Positions 8,817 to 16,038 of a stretch of 64,000 nucleotides of DNA are shown here, piece by piece (position 1 is the first letter of the stretch; the number at the start of each line of letters is the position of its first letter). The stretch comes from an uncultured Anaerotruncus sp. Its GTDB lineage: Bacteria > Bacillota > Clostridia > Oscillospirales > Acutalibacteraceae. The position numbers and the translations under genes were made by a program. The stretch covers positions 110,695-174,694 of the forward strand of contig UQDL01000004.1 of the NCBI GenBank assembly GCA_900539775.1, given 5' to 3'. The notes under the pieces were generated by a model. The model saw nothing but the letters and a program-made list of their open reading frames with translations, was not told the origin of the DNA and did no database searches.

Positions 8817-8844
8817 ATTATATGCAAAAATTATCGTTTGTCAA
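8817..8844 (-). promoter_or_regulatory. Sigma-A promoter of the DUF2975 operon
   Basis: Minus strand TTGACA (8844-8839), 16-base spacer, TATAAT (8822-8817). Confidence 0.7.
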
Positions 8845-8908
8845 TAATTTTTTATCATTTTTCGTATAATTATTTTCGATCAACAAATATTTTCTGAAAA
8901 AAACAAAT

Positions 8909-8969
8909 GGAGCACCGCAATTTGTTTGCCGCATGCAAAAAGCATTTTGGCATTTCAAATCGGTGCTCC
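8909..8969 (-). terminator. Long-stem terminator of the dGTPase-like gene
   Basis: GGAGCACCG (8909-8917) pairs with CGGTGCTCC (8961-8969), extended by AATTTG/CAAAT. On the minus strand it is followed by ATTTG and a T7 run. Confidence 0.75.
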
Positions 8970-8994
8970 GAATATATTTTTTCAAAAAGGAAAA

Positions 8995-10167
8995 TCAAAT
9001 ATTGTCCTCACTGAAATAAGATTTATATTTAATTTTATAACGGCTGCCAGGAAAAAGCTTTTCATGCAATGCCATAAAATAATCATCCGTCATGCTTGCA
9101 ATAAAATCGGCAACAATCATATTCGGATCATCTGCAAGATAATCTTTGCCGCCGGTGTAATATTTTTGCGCCTCCATTATAAATTTAATGTGATGGCGAT
9201 AAATTATGCTGCCCTCGCTGCCGCTTTTAACCTGATCCAGCAAGTTATAATAAAGTTCTTCAAACATAGGCCCTATTATTTCGTTATACTGCCTGTTTAT
9301 CTGCTCATTTTTATATATAACGGAATAATTTTCTTCTTTGGCATGCTTTAAATCATTATAAGCGCCGGGGCTGAGCAAAATATAATCCTTTCCATAGCTG
9401 TTTTCAATAATATCAACGGTTAAATTATTTATTATAGATGCATTTTCGCCGCCGATAACCTCGCTTTGAAATTTATAATTCGGCGGAATTATTTTAGCAA
9501 TTCGAGCATCCTGCCGATCCTTTCCGAGATAAGCAATCATATCGCATATGCGCACAACGCATCCCTCAAGGGTGGACGGCACAAGCTTATGAATTGCATC
9601 GCTGCTTGCATAGCATTCCTGCACGCTTTTATCAAATTCATCAAATGTTTTTCCATATGCGGGGCGATATTCCTGCTGCTCAAATTCGCCGTTGTGGCAC
9701 AAAATCCCATCAAGCGTTTGCAGGCTTATATTGCGCTCAAACAAATTATCCAGCACACGCACACTGTGCACATTGTGGTTAAAAAGCTTGCCCGTTTCTT
9801 TAAACAAAAGCCGGCTTAAAAATCTTTCGCCGGCGTGGCCGAACGGAGTGTGGCCGATATCATGCCCAAGTGAAATTGCCTCTATCAAATCAAGATTAAG
9901 CCCAAGCACGGCGCCGATATTGCGTGCTATGCGAGACACAAGCTGCACATGAAGAGCACGGCGTGTTATATCATCATTATTATAAAACGAAAACACCTGT
10001 GTTTTATCCGCATAACGGTTATAATAAGGAAGGTGAATTATTTTTTCAATATCCCTCACAAAAGCGGGACGCCAAAGACTTGCACGATCTGCATTTTCAT
10101 TTCTGCGAATCACGGCAGAATCATCACAGCGATAAGGATTTTTTACGCCGTTTTCCCTGTCGTTCAA
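8995..10167 (-). CDS. dGTPase-like HD-domain phosphohydrolase
   Basis: An HD-superfamily protein matching deoxyguanosinetriphosphate triphosphohydrolases, which cut dNTPs to nucleoside and triphosphate. The metal site is SLGHDIGHTPFGHAGE, with an upstream conserved SRIARNIG segment and the dGTPase-type N-terminal block YNRYADKTQVFSF. From TTG at 10167 the protein has 390 residues. The start is uncertain. The frame stays open and looks conserved back to a stop at 10237-10239, and the only good ribosome binding site (AAGGAAG, about 10232-10238) points to an ACG at 10224 rather than any ATG, GTG or TTG. Monocistronic, ended by a long-stem terminator. Confidence 0.88.
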   Translation of the reverse strand: MNDRENGVKNPYRCDDSAVIRRNENADRASLWRPAFVRDIEKIIHLPYYNRYADKTQVFSFYNNDDITRRALHVQLVSRIARNIGAVLGLNLDLIEAISLGHDIGHTPFGHAGERFLSRLLFKETGKLFNHNVHSVRVLDNLFERNISLQTLDGILCHNGEFEQQEYRPAYGKTFDEFDKSVQECYASSDAIHKLVPSTLEGCVVRICDMIAYLGKDRQDARIAKIIPPNYKFQSEVIGGENASIINNLTVDIIENSYGKDYILLSPGAYNDLKHAKEENYSVIYKNEQINRQYNEIIGPMFEELYYNLLDQVKSGSEGSIIYRHHIKFIMEAQKYYTGGKDYLADDPNMIVADFIASMTDDYFMALHEKLFPGSRYKIKYKSYFSEDNI

Positions 10168-10292
10168 AATTTTTTGCTCAACATCCGGGCTGAGTTTGTT
10201 ATATTTCAGTTTTGAATAAGCCGTAAAATCACTTCCTTAACTTTTAACAGCATTTTGCGAAAACGCAAACAGGTGAGCAGTCGCCGCATTAT

Positions 10293-10988
10293 TTATGATT
10301 TTATAAAATAGTTTCTGTATACATGGCAGGAGCGCATTGATTTTGCATTATCCTTGCCGACTATTATATGATCTGCAAGCTCAATATCCACTGCATTGAG
10401 TGTGTTTCTCAATTCAAGGGTAAAATCTATATCTGAAGCAGACGGAGCCGTGTTGCCGACGGGATGATTGTGCGAAATCAGCACTCTGCTTGCCTTATCA
10501 AGCAAGGCAAATTGAACGACATCACGGGAATAAACTTTTAAATGCTTTGTGCTGCCGCTTGCAAGATTGCGGCACGAAATTATTTTGTTTGAATTATCAA
10601 GCGTTACCATCACAAATTTTTCCACATCCTCGTTACCGAGCAAATTCATAAAATAATCTTCCGCAACATCGGCAGAGCCGAGGCAGGTTATTTTGGAATT
10701 TTTGGATTTTGAACAACGCTTTTGCAAATCACGCACAAGGGAAATTAAAATTGCGGAATTTTGCCCTATTCCGGGCACTGTTTCAAGCTCTGCCGGCTCG
10801 GCGGAAAACACATTATCAATTGTGCCGAATTTTTCAATCAGTGCCTTTGCTGCCGGCTTAACATCCGCACGGGGCACGGCATATGTAAGCAACAGTTCAA
10901 GTGCTTCGTAATCATACACAAGATTTCCGCTGCCGGCCAAATATTTTTGCTTTAAACGCTGCCGATGGCCGCTTGTGTAATCGTTCAT
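10293..10988 (-). CDS. radC: RadC-like JAB/MPN domain protein
   Basis: A 231-residue RadC/YicR family protein. An N-terminal helix-hairpin-helix contains ETVPGIGQNSAILI. The C-terminal JAMM metal site is SHNHPVGNTAPSASD, giving His173, His175 and Asp186. The old link to RadC DNA repair was not upheld; the family's function is unsettled. I start at the ATG at 10988 (MNDYTSGHRQRL, like other members; AAAGGGA upstream). The longer open frame to 11054 would run through the promoter at 11026-11054. Confidence 0.93.
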   Translation of the reverse strand: MNDYTSGHRQRLKQKYLAGSGNLVYDYEALELLLTYAVPRADVKPAAKALIEKFGTIDNVFSAEPAELETVPGIGQNSAILISLVRDLQKRCSKSKNSKITCLGSADVAEDYFMNLLGNEDVEKFVMVTLDNSNKIISCRNLASGSTKHLKVYSRDVVQFALLDKASRVLISHNHPVGNTAPSASDIDFTLELRNTLNAVDIELADHIIVGKDNAKSMRSCHVYRNYFIKS

Positions 10989-11025
10989 TTCCGCATTCCC
11001 TTTCATATAGAATAAATACAATAAA

Positions 11026-11054
11026 ATTCTACCAAAATAGGCGTATCTTGTCAA
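11026..11054 (-). promoter_or_regulatory. Sigma-A promoter for radC
   Basis: Minus strand TTGACA (11054-11049), 17-base spacer, TAGAAT (11031-11026). Confidence 0.7.
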
Positions 11055-11121
11055 TCACCGCAAAAAAAGCATAAAAAAGCTTATTTGTAAAGAATGTATT
11101 AAGCAAATATGAATGTTTTTG

Positions 11122-11150
11122 TTGCCAAAAGGGCTTTGAAATGATATAAT
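11122..11150 (+). promoter_or_regulatory. Sigma-A promoter for the NSS transporter gene
   Basis: TTGCCA (11122-11127), 17-base spacer, TATAAT (11145-11150), 40 bases upstream of the ATG. Confidence 0.65.
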
Positions 11151-11189
11151 GGGACAAATATTCTTTTTTAGAGAGGGGACCCTTTATTT

Positions 11190-12548
11190 ATGAGTGACAC
11201 TAAGCGAAGCTCATTCTCCGGCAGACTCGGATTTGTTTTGGCTGCCGCAGGCTCCGCAGTCGGCCTTGGAAACATTTGGCGTTTTCCTTATTTGGCAGCA
11301 AAATACGGCGGCGGTATGTTTTTACTTGTTTACATTGTTTTTGCCGTTACATTCGGTTTTACTTTAATGGTAACGGAAATTGCAATCGGTCGCAAAACCA
11401 AGCTAAGCCCAATGAGCGCATTCGGCGCACTTAGCAAAAAATGGAATTGGCTCGGCGGCCTGGCAACGCTTGTGCCGGTGCTTATTTTGCCCTATTATTG
11501 CCTTATAGGCGGATGGGTAACAAAATATGCCGCACAGATGATTGTAGGCAAGGTTGATGAAGCTGCTGCAGCAGGATTTTTCGGCCAATTCGTTTCAAAA
11601 CCCGTTGAACCTTTGATTTGGTTTTTCATTTTTGCAACCGCCACAACGGTTATAATTCTTTTAGGCGTTGATAAAGGAATAGAAAAAATGAGTAGATTCC
11701 TTATGCCTGCGCTTGTTGTTTTAACTGTTGCGCTTTCAATATTTGTTGTAACACGCCCCGGAGCAAAAGCAGGCGTTGAATATTACCTTAAGCCTGATTT
11801 TTCAAAGCTCAGCATAATGACATTTATTGCAGCACTTGGGCAAATGTTTTATTCAATGTCGCTTGCAATGGGCATTATGGTAACATACGGCTCTTATTTC
11901 AATAAGGACGAAAGCATTGTTAAATCCACACGCCAAATTGAAATTTTTGACACCGCCGTGGCATTTCTTGCCGGCCTTATGATTGTGCCTTCCGTTTTTG
12001 TTTATTCGGGAGGAGACGAAGCAGCTCTCGGCCAAGGCCCAAGCCTTATGTTTGACACCCTGCCCAAGGTTTTCGCCGGCATGGAAATCGGCAACTTTAT
12101 CGGTGCAGCCTTCTTCCTTTTGGTGCTTTTTGCAGCGCTCACAAGCTCTGTTTCCGTTATGGAAGCAATTGTTGCGGGCATTACCGATAAGTATAAAATG
12201 GAAAGAAAAAGAGCCACTCTTTTGGTTTATGCTTACACACTGCTGCTTGGTATGTGCTGTGCATTCGGCTTTAGCATTTGGCAAAACTTCACCATAATGA
12301 ATATGGGAATTCTTGATTTCCTTGACTTTGTTTCAAACAGCATTCTTCTTCCCGTTGTTGGCTTGTTTACCTGCATTATGGTTGGCTTTGCAATTAAGCC
12401 CAAAACAATTACCGATGAAATTGAGCTTAACGGCAAATTCAAGGAAAAGAAATTTTATAATGTTATGATCAAATGGATTGCACCCGTTTTCATTTTTGCA
12501 ATTCTTGTAAGCTCCGTTCTTAACACATTCGGAGTAATCAGCATTTAA
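11190..12548 (+). CDS. Sodium-dependent amino acid transporter, NSS/SNF family
   Basis: A 452-residue neurotransmitter:sodium symporter homologue of the bacterial LeuT/MhsT type, importing an amino acid with Na+. TM1 carries the sodium and substrate site LAAAGSAVGLGNIWRFPY. TM6 shows the unwound region GQMFYSMSLAMGIMVTYGSY. The C-terminus looks like a bacterial eleven-helix form. GAGAGGGG lies about 10 bases upstream. Which amino acid it carries cannot be read; aromatic amino acids or branched-chain ones are usual. Monocistronic, with its own promoter and terminator. Confidence 0.95.
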   Translation: MSDTKRSSFSGRLGFVLAAAGSAVGLGNIWRFPYLAAKYGGGMFLLVYIVFAVTFGFTLMVTEIAIGRKTKLSPMSAFGALSKKWNWLGGLATLVPVLILPYYCLIGGWVTKYAAQMIVGKVDEAAAAGFFGQFVSKPVEPLIWFFIFATATTVIILLGVDKGIEKMSRFLMPALVVLTVALSIFVVTRPGAKAGVEYYLKPDFSKLSIMTFIAALGQMFYSMSLAMGIMVTYGSYFNKDESIVKSTRQIEIFDTAVAFLAGLMIVPSVFVYSGGDEAALGQGPSLMFDTLPKVFAGMEIGNFIGAAFFLLVLFAALTSSVSVMEAIVAGITDKYKMERKRATLLVYAYTLLLGMCCAFGFSIWQNFTIMNMGILDFLDFVSNSILLPVVGLFTCIMVGFAIKPKTITDEIELNGKFKEKKFYNVMIKWIAPVFIFAILVSSVLNTFGVISI

Positions 12549-12562
12549 TCAAAACAAAAATC

Positions 12563-12592
12563 AAAAAAGAGTACCGGAAGGTACTCTTTTTA
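12563..12592 (+). terminator. Terminator after the NSS transporter gene
   Basis: GAGTACC (12569-12575), loop GGAA, GGTACTC (12580-12586), with A-run before and T-run after; can serve the convergent spoVAD side as well. Confidence 0.85.
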
Positions 12593-12594
12593 CT

Positions 12595-12759
12595 TTATAT
12601 GCTTATTTTGCCGGCGGGGCGGTTTGAGCAAATGAGCACCACTGTTTGCAAAATCAAAAAAGCAACTGCCGCTATCCTGATAACGGTGATTGCGGCATAC
12701 AGCGCATTAACCGCTTTTTGAAAACTGCCGATAATTTTAATATTATTTTTCAAATCCAT
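12595..12759 (-). CDS. 54-residue putative membrane peptide coupled to spoVAD
   Basis: An ATG at 12759 lies two bases after the spoVAD stop. GGAGG (12767-12771) sits seven bases upstream inside the spoVAD end. The frame runs 54 codons to TAA at 12595. The product has a polar start (MDLKNNIKIIGSFQKAVNAL), one hydrophobic segment (ITVIRIAAVAFLILQTVVLI, about residues 24-43), then a short basic tail. It is far shorter than SpoVAE or SpoVAC and I do not recognise it. The strong site and coupling make it a likely real gene, perhaps a forespore membrane peptide. Confidence 0.6.
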   Translation of the reverse strand: MDLKNNIKIIGSFQKAVNALYAAITVIRIAAVAFLILQTVVLICSNRPAGKISI

Positions 12760-12761
12760 AA

Positions 12762-13763
12762 TCACACCTCCAAAAGCACGGCGTGTGCCACGGACGGAAT
12801 TGTGCTGCCCTGTTTGCTTGAAGTGGCAGACATCAAAGCGCCTGTGGCAACGAAAAGCACTTTTTTCAGCCTGCCCGCATGCATTTCTTTAAGGATATGC
12901 GAGCACAGCACCGAACCTGAACAGCCGCAGCCCGAGCCGCCGCTGTTAACATCTTGTTTTTTTAAATCATAAATCATCAAGCCGCAATCATTATGAAACG
13001 GGCGCAAATCAATGCCGTGCTCTTTTTCAAACAGCTCATAAAACAGCTGAGAGCCGGTGCTGCCCAAATCACCTGTTAAAATCAAATCATAATCCGAAGG
13101 TGAAGTGCCGGAATCGCACAAAAAATCAAAGATCGTTTTTTCTGCCGCCGGTGCCATTGCGGCACCCATATTATTGGCATCCGTTATGCCGAGATCGCAA
13201 ATTGTGCCCACCGAAACAGCAGGAATTTTCACGCCGCTTCCGCTGCTTTTGATAACGGCGCAGCCCGCGCCCGTTACCGTCCACTGCGCAGACGGCGGAC
13301 GCTGACCGCCATATTCAAGCGGATAGCGAAACTGCCGCTCGCTGGAGCAAAAATGGCTTGATGTGCCAGCCAGCACACACGACGCGCCGCCATCTGCAAG
13401 CATTGAGCCTACGGCAAGCGACAGCGCCATGGTGGAGCAAGCGCCGTACATTCCTATGCAGGGAATTTGCAAATCCTTAACGGCGAACGAGCTGCCGATG
13501 CATTGATTAAGCAAATCGCCGCAAAGAATAAAATCAACATCCCCTGCCGCCGTGCCCGAATTTGAAAGAGCCCTTACTGCGGCATCATGCAGCATTGCGG
13601 ATTCGGCAAGTTCAAACGAATCCATGCCCATAGTTGTATCTTCAAACACGGCATCAAAATCACCCGCAAGCGGACCCTCGCCTTCTTTTTTGCCGCAAAC
13701 ACCCGCAGAGCCGATTATAACCGGCGGATTATCGAAAAAAGCCGTTTTCCCTTTTATTTTCAC
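12762..13763 (-). CDS. spoVAD: Stage V sporulation protein AD
   Basis: A 333-residue SpoVAD, the thiolase-fold protein that binds dipicolinic acid during its import into the forespore. Family blocks visible are FDNPPVIIGSAGVCGKKEGEGP, the Cys-containing YGACSTMALSL, TGAGCAVI and GCSGSVLCSHIL. I start at GTG 13763 because GAGGTG precedes it by six bases and KIKGKTAFFDNP is the usual start; the frame itself opens at 13793. The usual partners spoVAC and spoVAE are not next to it in this window, only a 54-codon ORF. Expected to be forespore (sigma-G) expressed. Confidence 0.95.
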   Translation of the reverse strand: MKIKGKTAFFDNPPVIIGSAGVCGKKEGEGPLAGDFDAVFEDTTMGMDSFELAESAMLHDAAVRALSNSGTAAGDVDFILCGDLLNQCIGSSFAVKDLQIPCIGMYGACSTMALSLAVGSMLADGGASCVLAGTSSHFCSSERQFRYPLEYGGQRPPSAQWTVTGAGCAVIKSSGSGVKIPAVSVGTICDLGITDANNMGAAMAPAAEKTIFDFLCDSGTSPSDYDLILTGDLGSTGSQLFYELFEKEHGIDLRPFHNDCGLMIYDLKKQDVNSGGSGCGCSGSVLCSHILKEMHAGRLKKVLFVATGALMSATSSKQGSTIPSVAHAVLLEV

Positions 13764-13810
13764 AAAAAACACCTCTAAAATATTTTGCCCCAAAGCATTT
13801 TAAATATAAA

Positions 13811-13838
13811 AAAACCGCAGCCAAACGACTGCGGTTTT
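13811..13838. terminator. Terminator between the XRE gene and spoVAD
   Basis: AAAACCGCAG (13811-13820), loop CCAAACGA, CTGCGGTTTT (13829-13838). It ends the XRE gene transcript and insulates spoVAD. Confidence 0.8.
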
Positions 13839-13893
13839 AATATACATATTTTATTTTTGCTTGATTAAAGAAATGCTTTTACCTGATTTTTTA

Positions 13894-14097
13894 TCAATCA
13901 TCGGTGATTTTAAGCAAATCATTCGGCGTGCAACAAAGCAGCTGGCACATCGCCTCTATATTTTCATACTTAATTGATTTAGTTTCATTATTTATCATTT
14001 TATTAAAATTTTGATAGCTCATATCAAGCTGCTTATAAAGCCAATATTTTGTTTTGCCTTGCTTTTTAAGCAATTCAAGTGCATTAAGCCTAATCAC
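13894..14097 (-). CDS. Small XRE regulator divergent from an ABC exporter
   Basis: A 67-residue Cro/C1-type DNA-binding protein. KTKYWLYKQLDMSYQNFNKMI is the helix-turn-helix and the protein ends CQLLCCTPNDLLKI, typical of small YozG/HipB-like regulators. It is divergent from the two ABC genes, and the 165-base gap holds a 9+9 inverted repeat next to its own start plus the ABC promoter. It is therefore the likely local repressor of itself and the transporter. Confidence 0.9.
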   Translation of the reverse strand: MIRLNALELLKKQGKTKYWLYKQLDMSYQNFNKMINNETKSIKYENIEAMCQLLCCTPNDLLKITDD

Positions 14098-14111
14098 TAT
14101 ATCACCCCTAC

Positions 14112-14137
14112 ATTATCTAATGTTATAGTTAGATAAT
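14112..14137. promoter_or_regulatory. Operator-like inverted repeat between the XRE and ABC genes
   Basis: ATTATCTAA (14112-14120) and TTAGATAAT (14129-14137) are perfect 9-base arms with an 8-base spacer, 14 bases from the XRE start codon and 15 bases upstream of the ABC promoter -35. Confidence 0.7.
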
Positions 14138-14152
14138 AAAACATTGGCATTC

Positions 14153-14181
14153 TTGACATATAGATTATTGCGTTATATAAT
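14153..14181 (+). promoter_or_regulatory. Consensus sigma-A promoter of the ABC exporter operon
   Basis: TTGACA (14153-14158), 17-base spacer, TATAAT (14176-14181). Confidence 0.85.
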
Positions 14182-14262
14182 GCAAACATAGGGTATCATA
14201 CTTGAAAATCATCCGCAGCGCCATATCAACTGTTTAAAGCAGATTTTAAAAAGGGGAAAAAT

Positions 14263-16038
14263 ATGAAATCAAACTTGAAATACATGCTGAAAAACTGGAT
14301 TACATGGGATAAAAAAAGCCTGATATATTTCTTTATTCGTGTGCCGGCACTCGTGTTTCAGCCGATTATAACAGCTTATATACCCAAAGCGATGATAGAC
14401 TGCATAACCGAGGGTGTAACCGTTGGCAGACTCACACTTGTTGTGGGACTGCTCAGCGTGCTGCTTGTGCTGACCACATGGTTTGCGCCGTTTATGCAGG
14501 AGCTTTTAAACGGCAGTGCACGCATTATCCGTATGCGTTATGCCGTGCTTGCATTTCGGAAAAATCTTTATACAGATTACAAAAATATTGAAAGCCCACA
14601 CGGCAGAGAAAAAAATAAAAGGGCTATGGAATTTTATCGCAGTTATTATTCCGGTTCTTCGGATTTTCTTGATTCTTGCAATCAATTTTGCGTTTGCATA
14701 GTGGGCATTATTACATCGCTTGCACTGATTTACAAAATCAATATGATAATGATTTTGATTATTCTTGCCACCTGTGTTTGCGAGTTTTTTCTTTTAAAAT
14801 TCTTAAATAAAAAGGAAAAGAAAACAAAAAACGAACGAAGCAAAATATTTGTTCGCTTTGATTATTACTATAACCTTTGCCGTGATTTTTCAGCCGCAAA
14901 GGATATTAGGCTTTACGGCTTTACCGATTATTTTATGCTTGCTGTTGCAAAAATAATATATGAATTAGAGGCGGTTAATCAAAAATTTGCACGCCAAAAC
15001 ATCAAGGTAGGCGGCACAAGGGCGCTCCTTAATCTCTTGCGTGAACTTGTTGCATATGTTTATCTTACATATCTTGTGTGCAGTAGCAGGCTTTCCGTTT
15101 CCGATTTTATTTTCTATTTCGGCATAATAACCGGCTTTTCTAATTGGATAATGAACGCTGTGTATCAATATTCAAATCTTGAACGATGCTGCAACGACTG
15201 CGCCGCTTTTCGTGAATTTGCGGAGAGCACGGACGAAAATGATAATAAACCCGATATTGATTTTAAAGGTATTGAGTCTATTGAGTTTCAGAATGTTTCA
15301 TTTAAATATCAGTCGGCAGAAAAAAGCACAATTAACAATATGTCTTTCAAGGTGAACAAAGGCGAAAATATAGCCATAGTAGGCGAAAACGGAGCAGGCA
15401 AAACCACCGCTGTTAAACTCCTTTGCGGCCTCTATTATCCCACATCCGGCGAAATTTTGATTAACGGAAAAAGCAACCGTGATTTTTCAGGCAACAGTTA
15501 TTTTAATCTTTTTTCGGCAGTTTTTCAGGACTATTATTTTATGCCTATGACTATTGCCGAAAATATTTGCGCAACATCAAATTATGATAAAGAAAAACTT
15601 TTTGACGCTTTTGAAAAAGCAGGCATCTCAAACAAAATAAACAGACTGCCGAATAAAGAAAAATCATATATGATAAAGGATGTATATAAGAATGCGGTTG
15701 ACTTTTCGGGCGGCGAAAAGCAAAAGCTTTTGCTTGCAAAGGCTATTTACAAAAATGCCCCTGTTTTAATTCTTGACGAGCCTACGGCGGCGCTTGACCC
15801 TATAGCAGAGAACGAGCTATACCTTAAATATAATGAGATCACAAGCAACAAAATATCGTTTTTTATTTCTCACCGCCTTTCGTCCACTCGCTTTTGTGAC
15901 AGAATTTTATTTATCAAGGACGGCCGAATTGCCGAGAGCGGCACCCACGAGGAGCTTATGGCGCTCAAAGGCTCGTACTACAGAATGTACCAAATTCAAA
16001 GCTACTATTATAAAGAGAACGGAGGCGAGGATGTATGA
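14263..16038 (+). CDS. ABC exporter, fused permease/ATPase, subunit 1
   Basis: A 591-residue half-transporter: an N-terminal membrane domain of about six helices (residues 15-320) and a C-terminal nucleotide-binding domain. Walker A is GENGAGKTT (374-382), the signature FSGGE (481-485), Walker B ending in Asp505-Glu506 within LILDEPTAALDP, and the switch His in SHRLS. Both catalytic Glu and signature look intact. AAGGGG precedes the ATG. It overlaps the next gene by four bases (ATGA), so the two probably form a heterodimeric exporter. The substrate (peptide, lipid or drug) is unknown. Confidence 0.93.
   Translation: MKSNLKYMLKNWITWDKKSLIYFFIRVPALVFQPIITAYIPKAMIDCITEGVTVGRLTLVVGLLSVLLVLTTWFAPFMQELLNGSARIIRMRYAVLAFRKNLYTDYKNIESPHGREKNKRAMEFYRSYYSGSSDFLDSCNQFCVCIVGIITSLALIYKINMIMILIILATCVCEFFLLKFLNKKEKKTKNERSKIFVRFDYYYNLCRDFSAAKDIRLYGFTDYFMLAVAKIIYELEAVNQKFARQNIKVGGTRALLNLLRELVAYVYLTYLVCSSRLSVSDFIFYFGIITGFSNWIMNAVYQYSNLERCCNDCAAFREFAESTDENDNKPDIDFKGIESIEFQNVSFKYQSAEKSTINNMSFKVNKGENIAIVGENGAGKTTAVKLLCGLYYPTSGEILINGKSNRDFSGNSYFNLFSAVFQDYYFMPMTIAENICATSNYDKEKLFDAFEKAGISNKINRLPNKEKSYMIKDVYKNAVDFSGGEKQKLLLAKAIYKNAPVLILDEPTAALDPIAENELYLKYNEITSNKISFFISHRLSSTRFCDRILFIKDGRIAESGTHEELMALKGSYYRMYQIQSYYYKENGGEDV

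Noticed and set aside
12762..13793. spoVAD start at 13793
   Set aside because: The first ten codons have no binding site and lie upstream of GAGGTG; the GTG at 13763 fits the family start.
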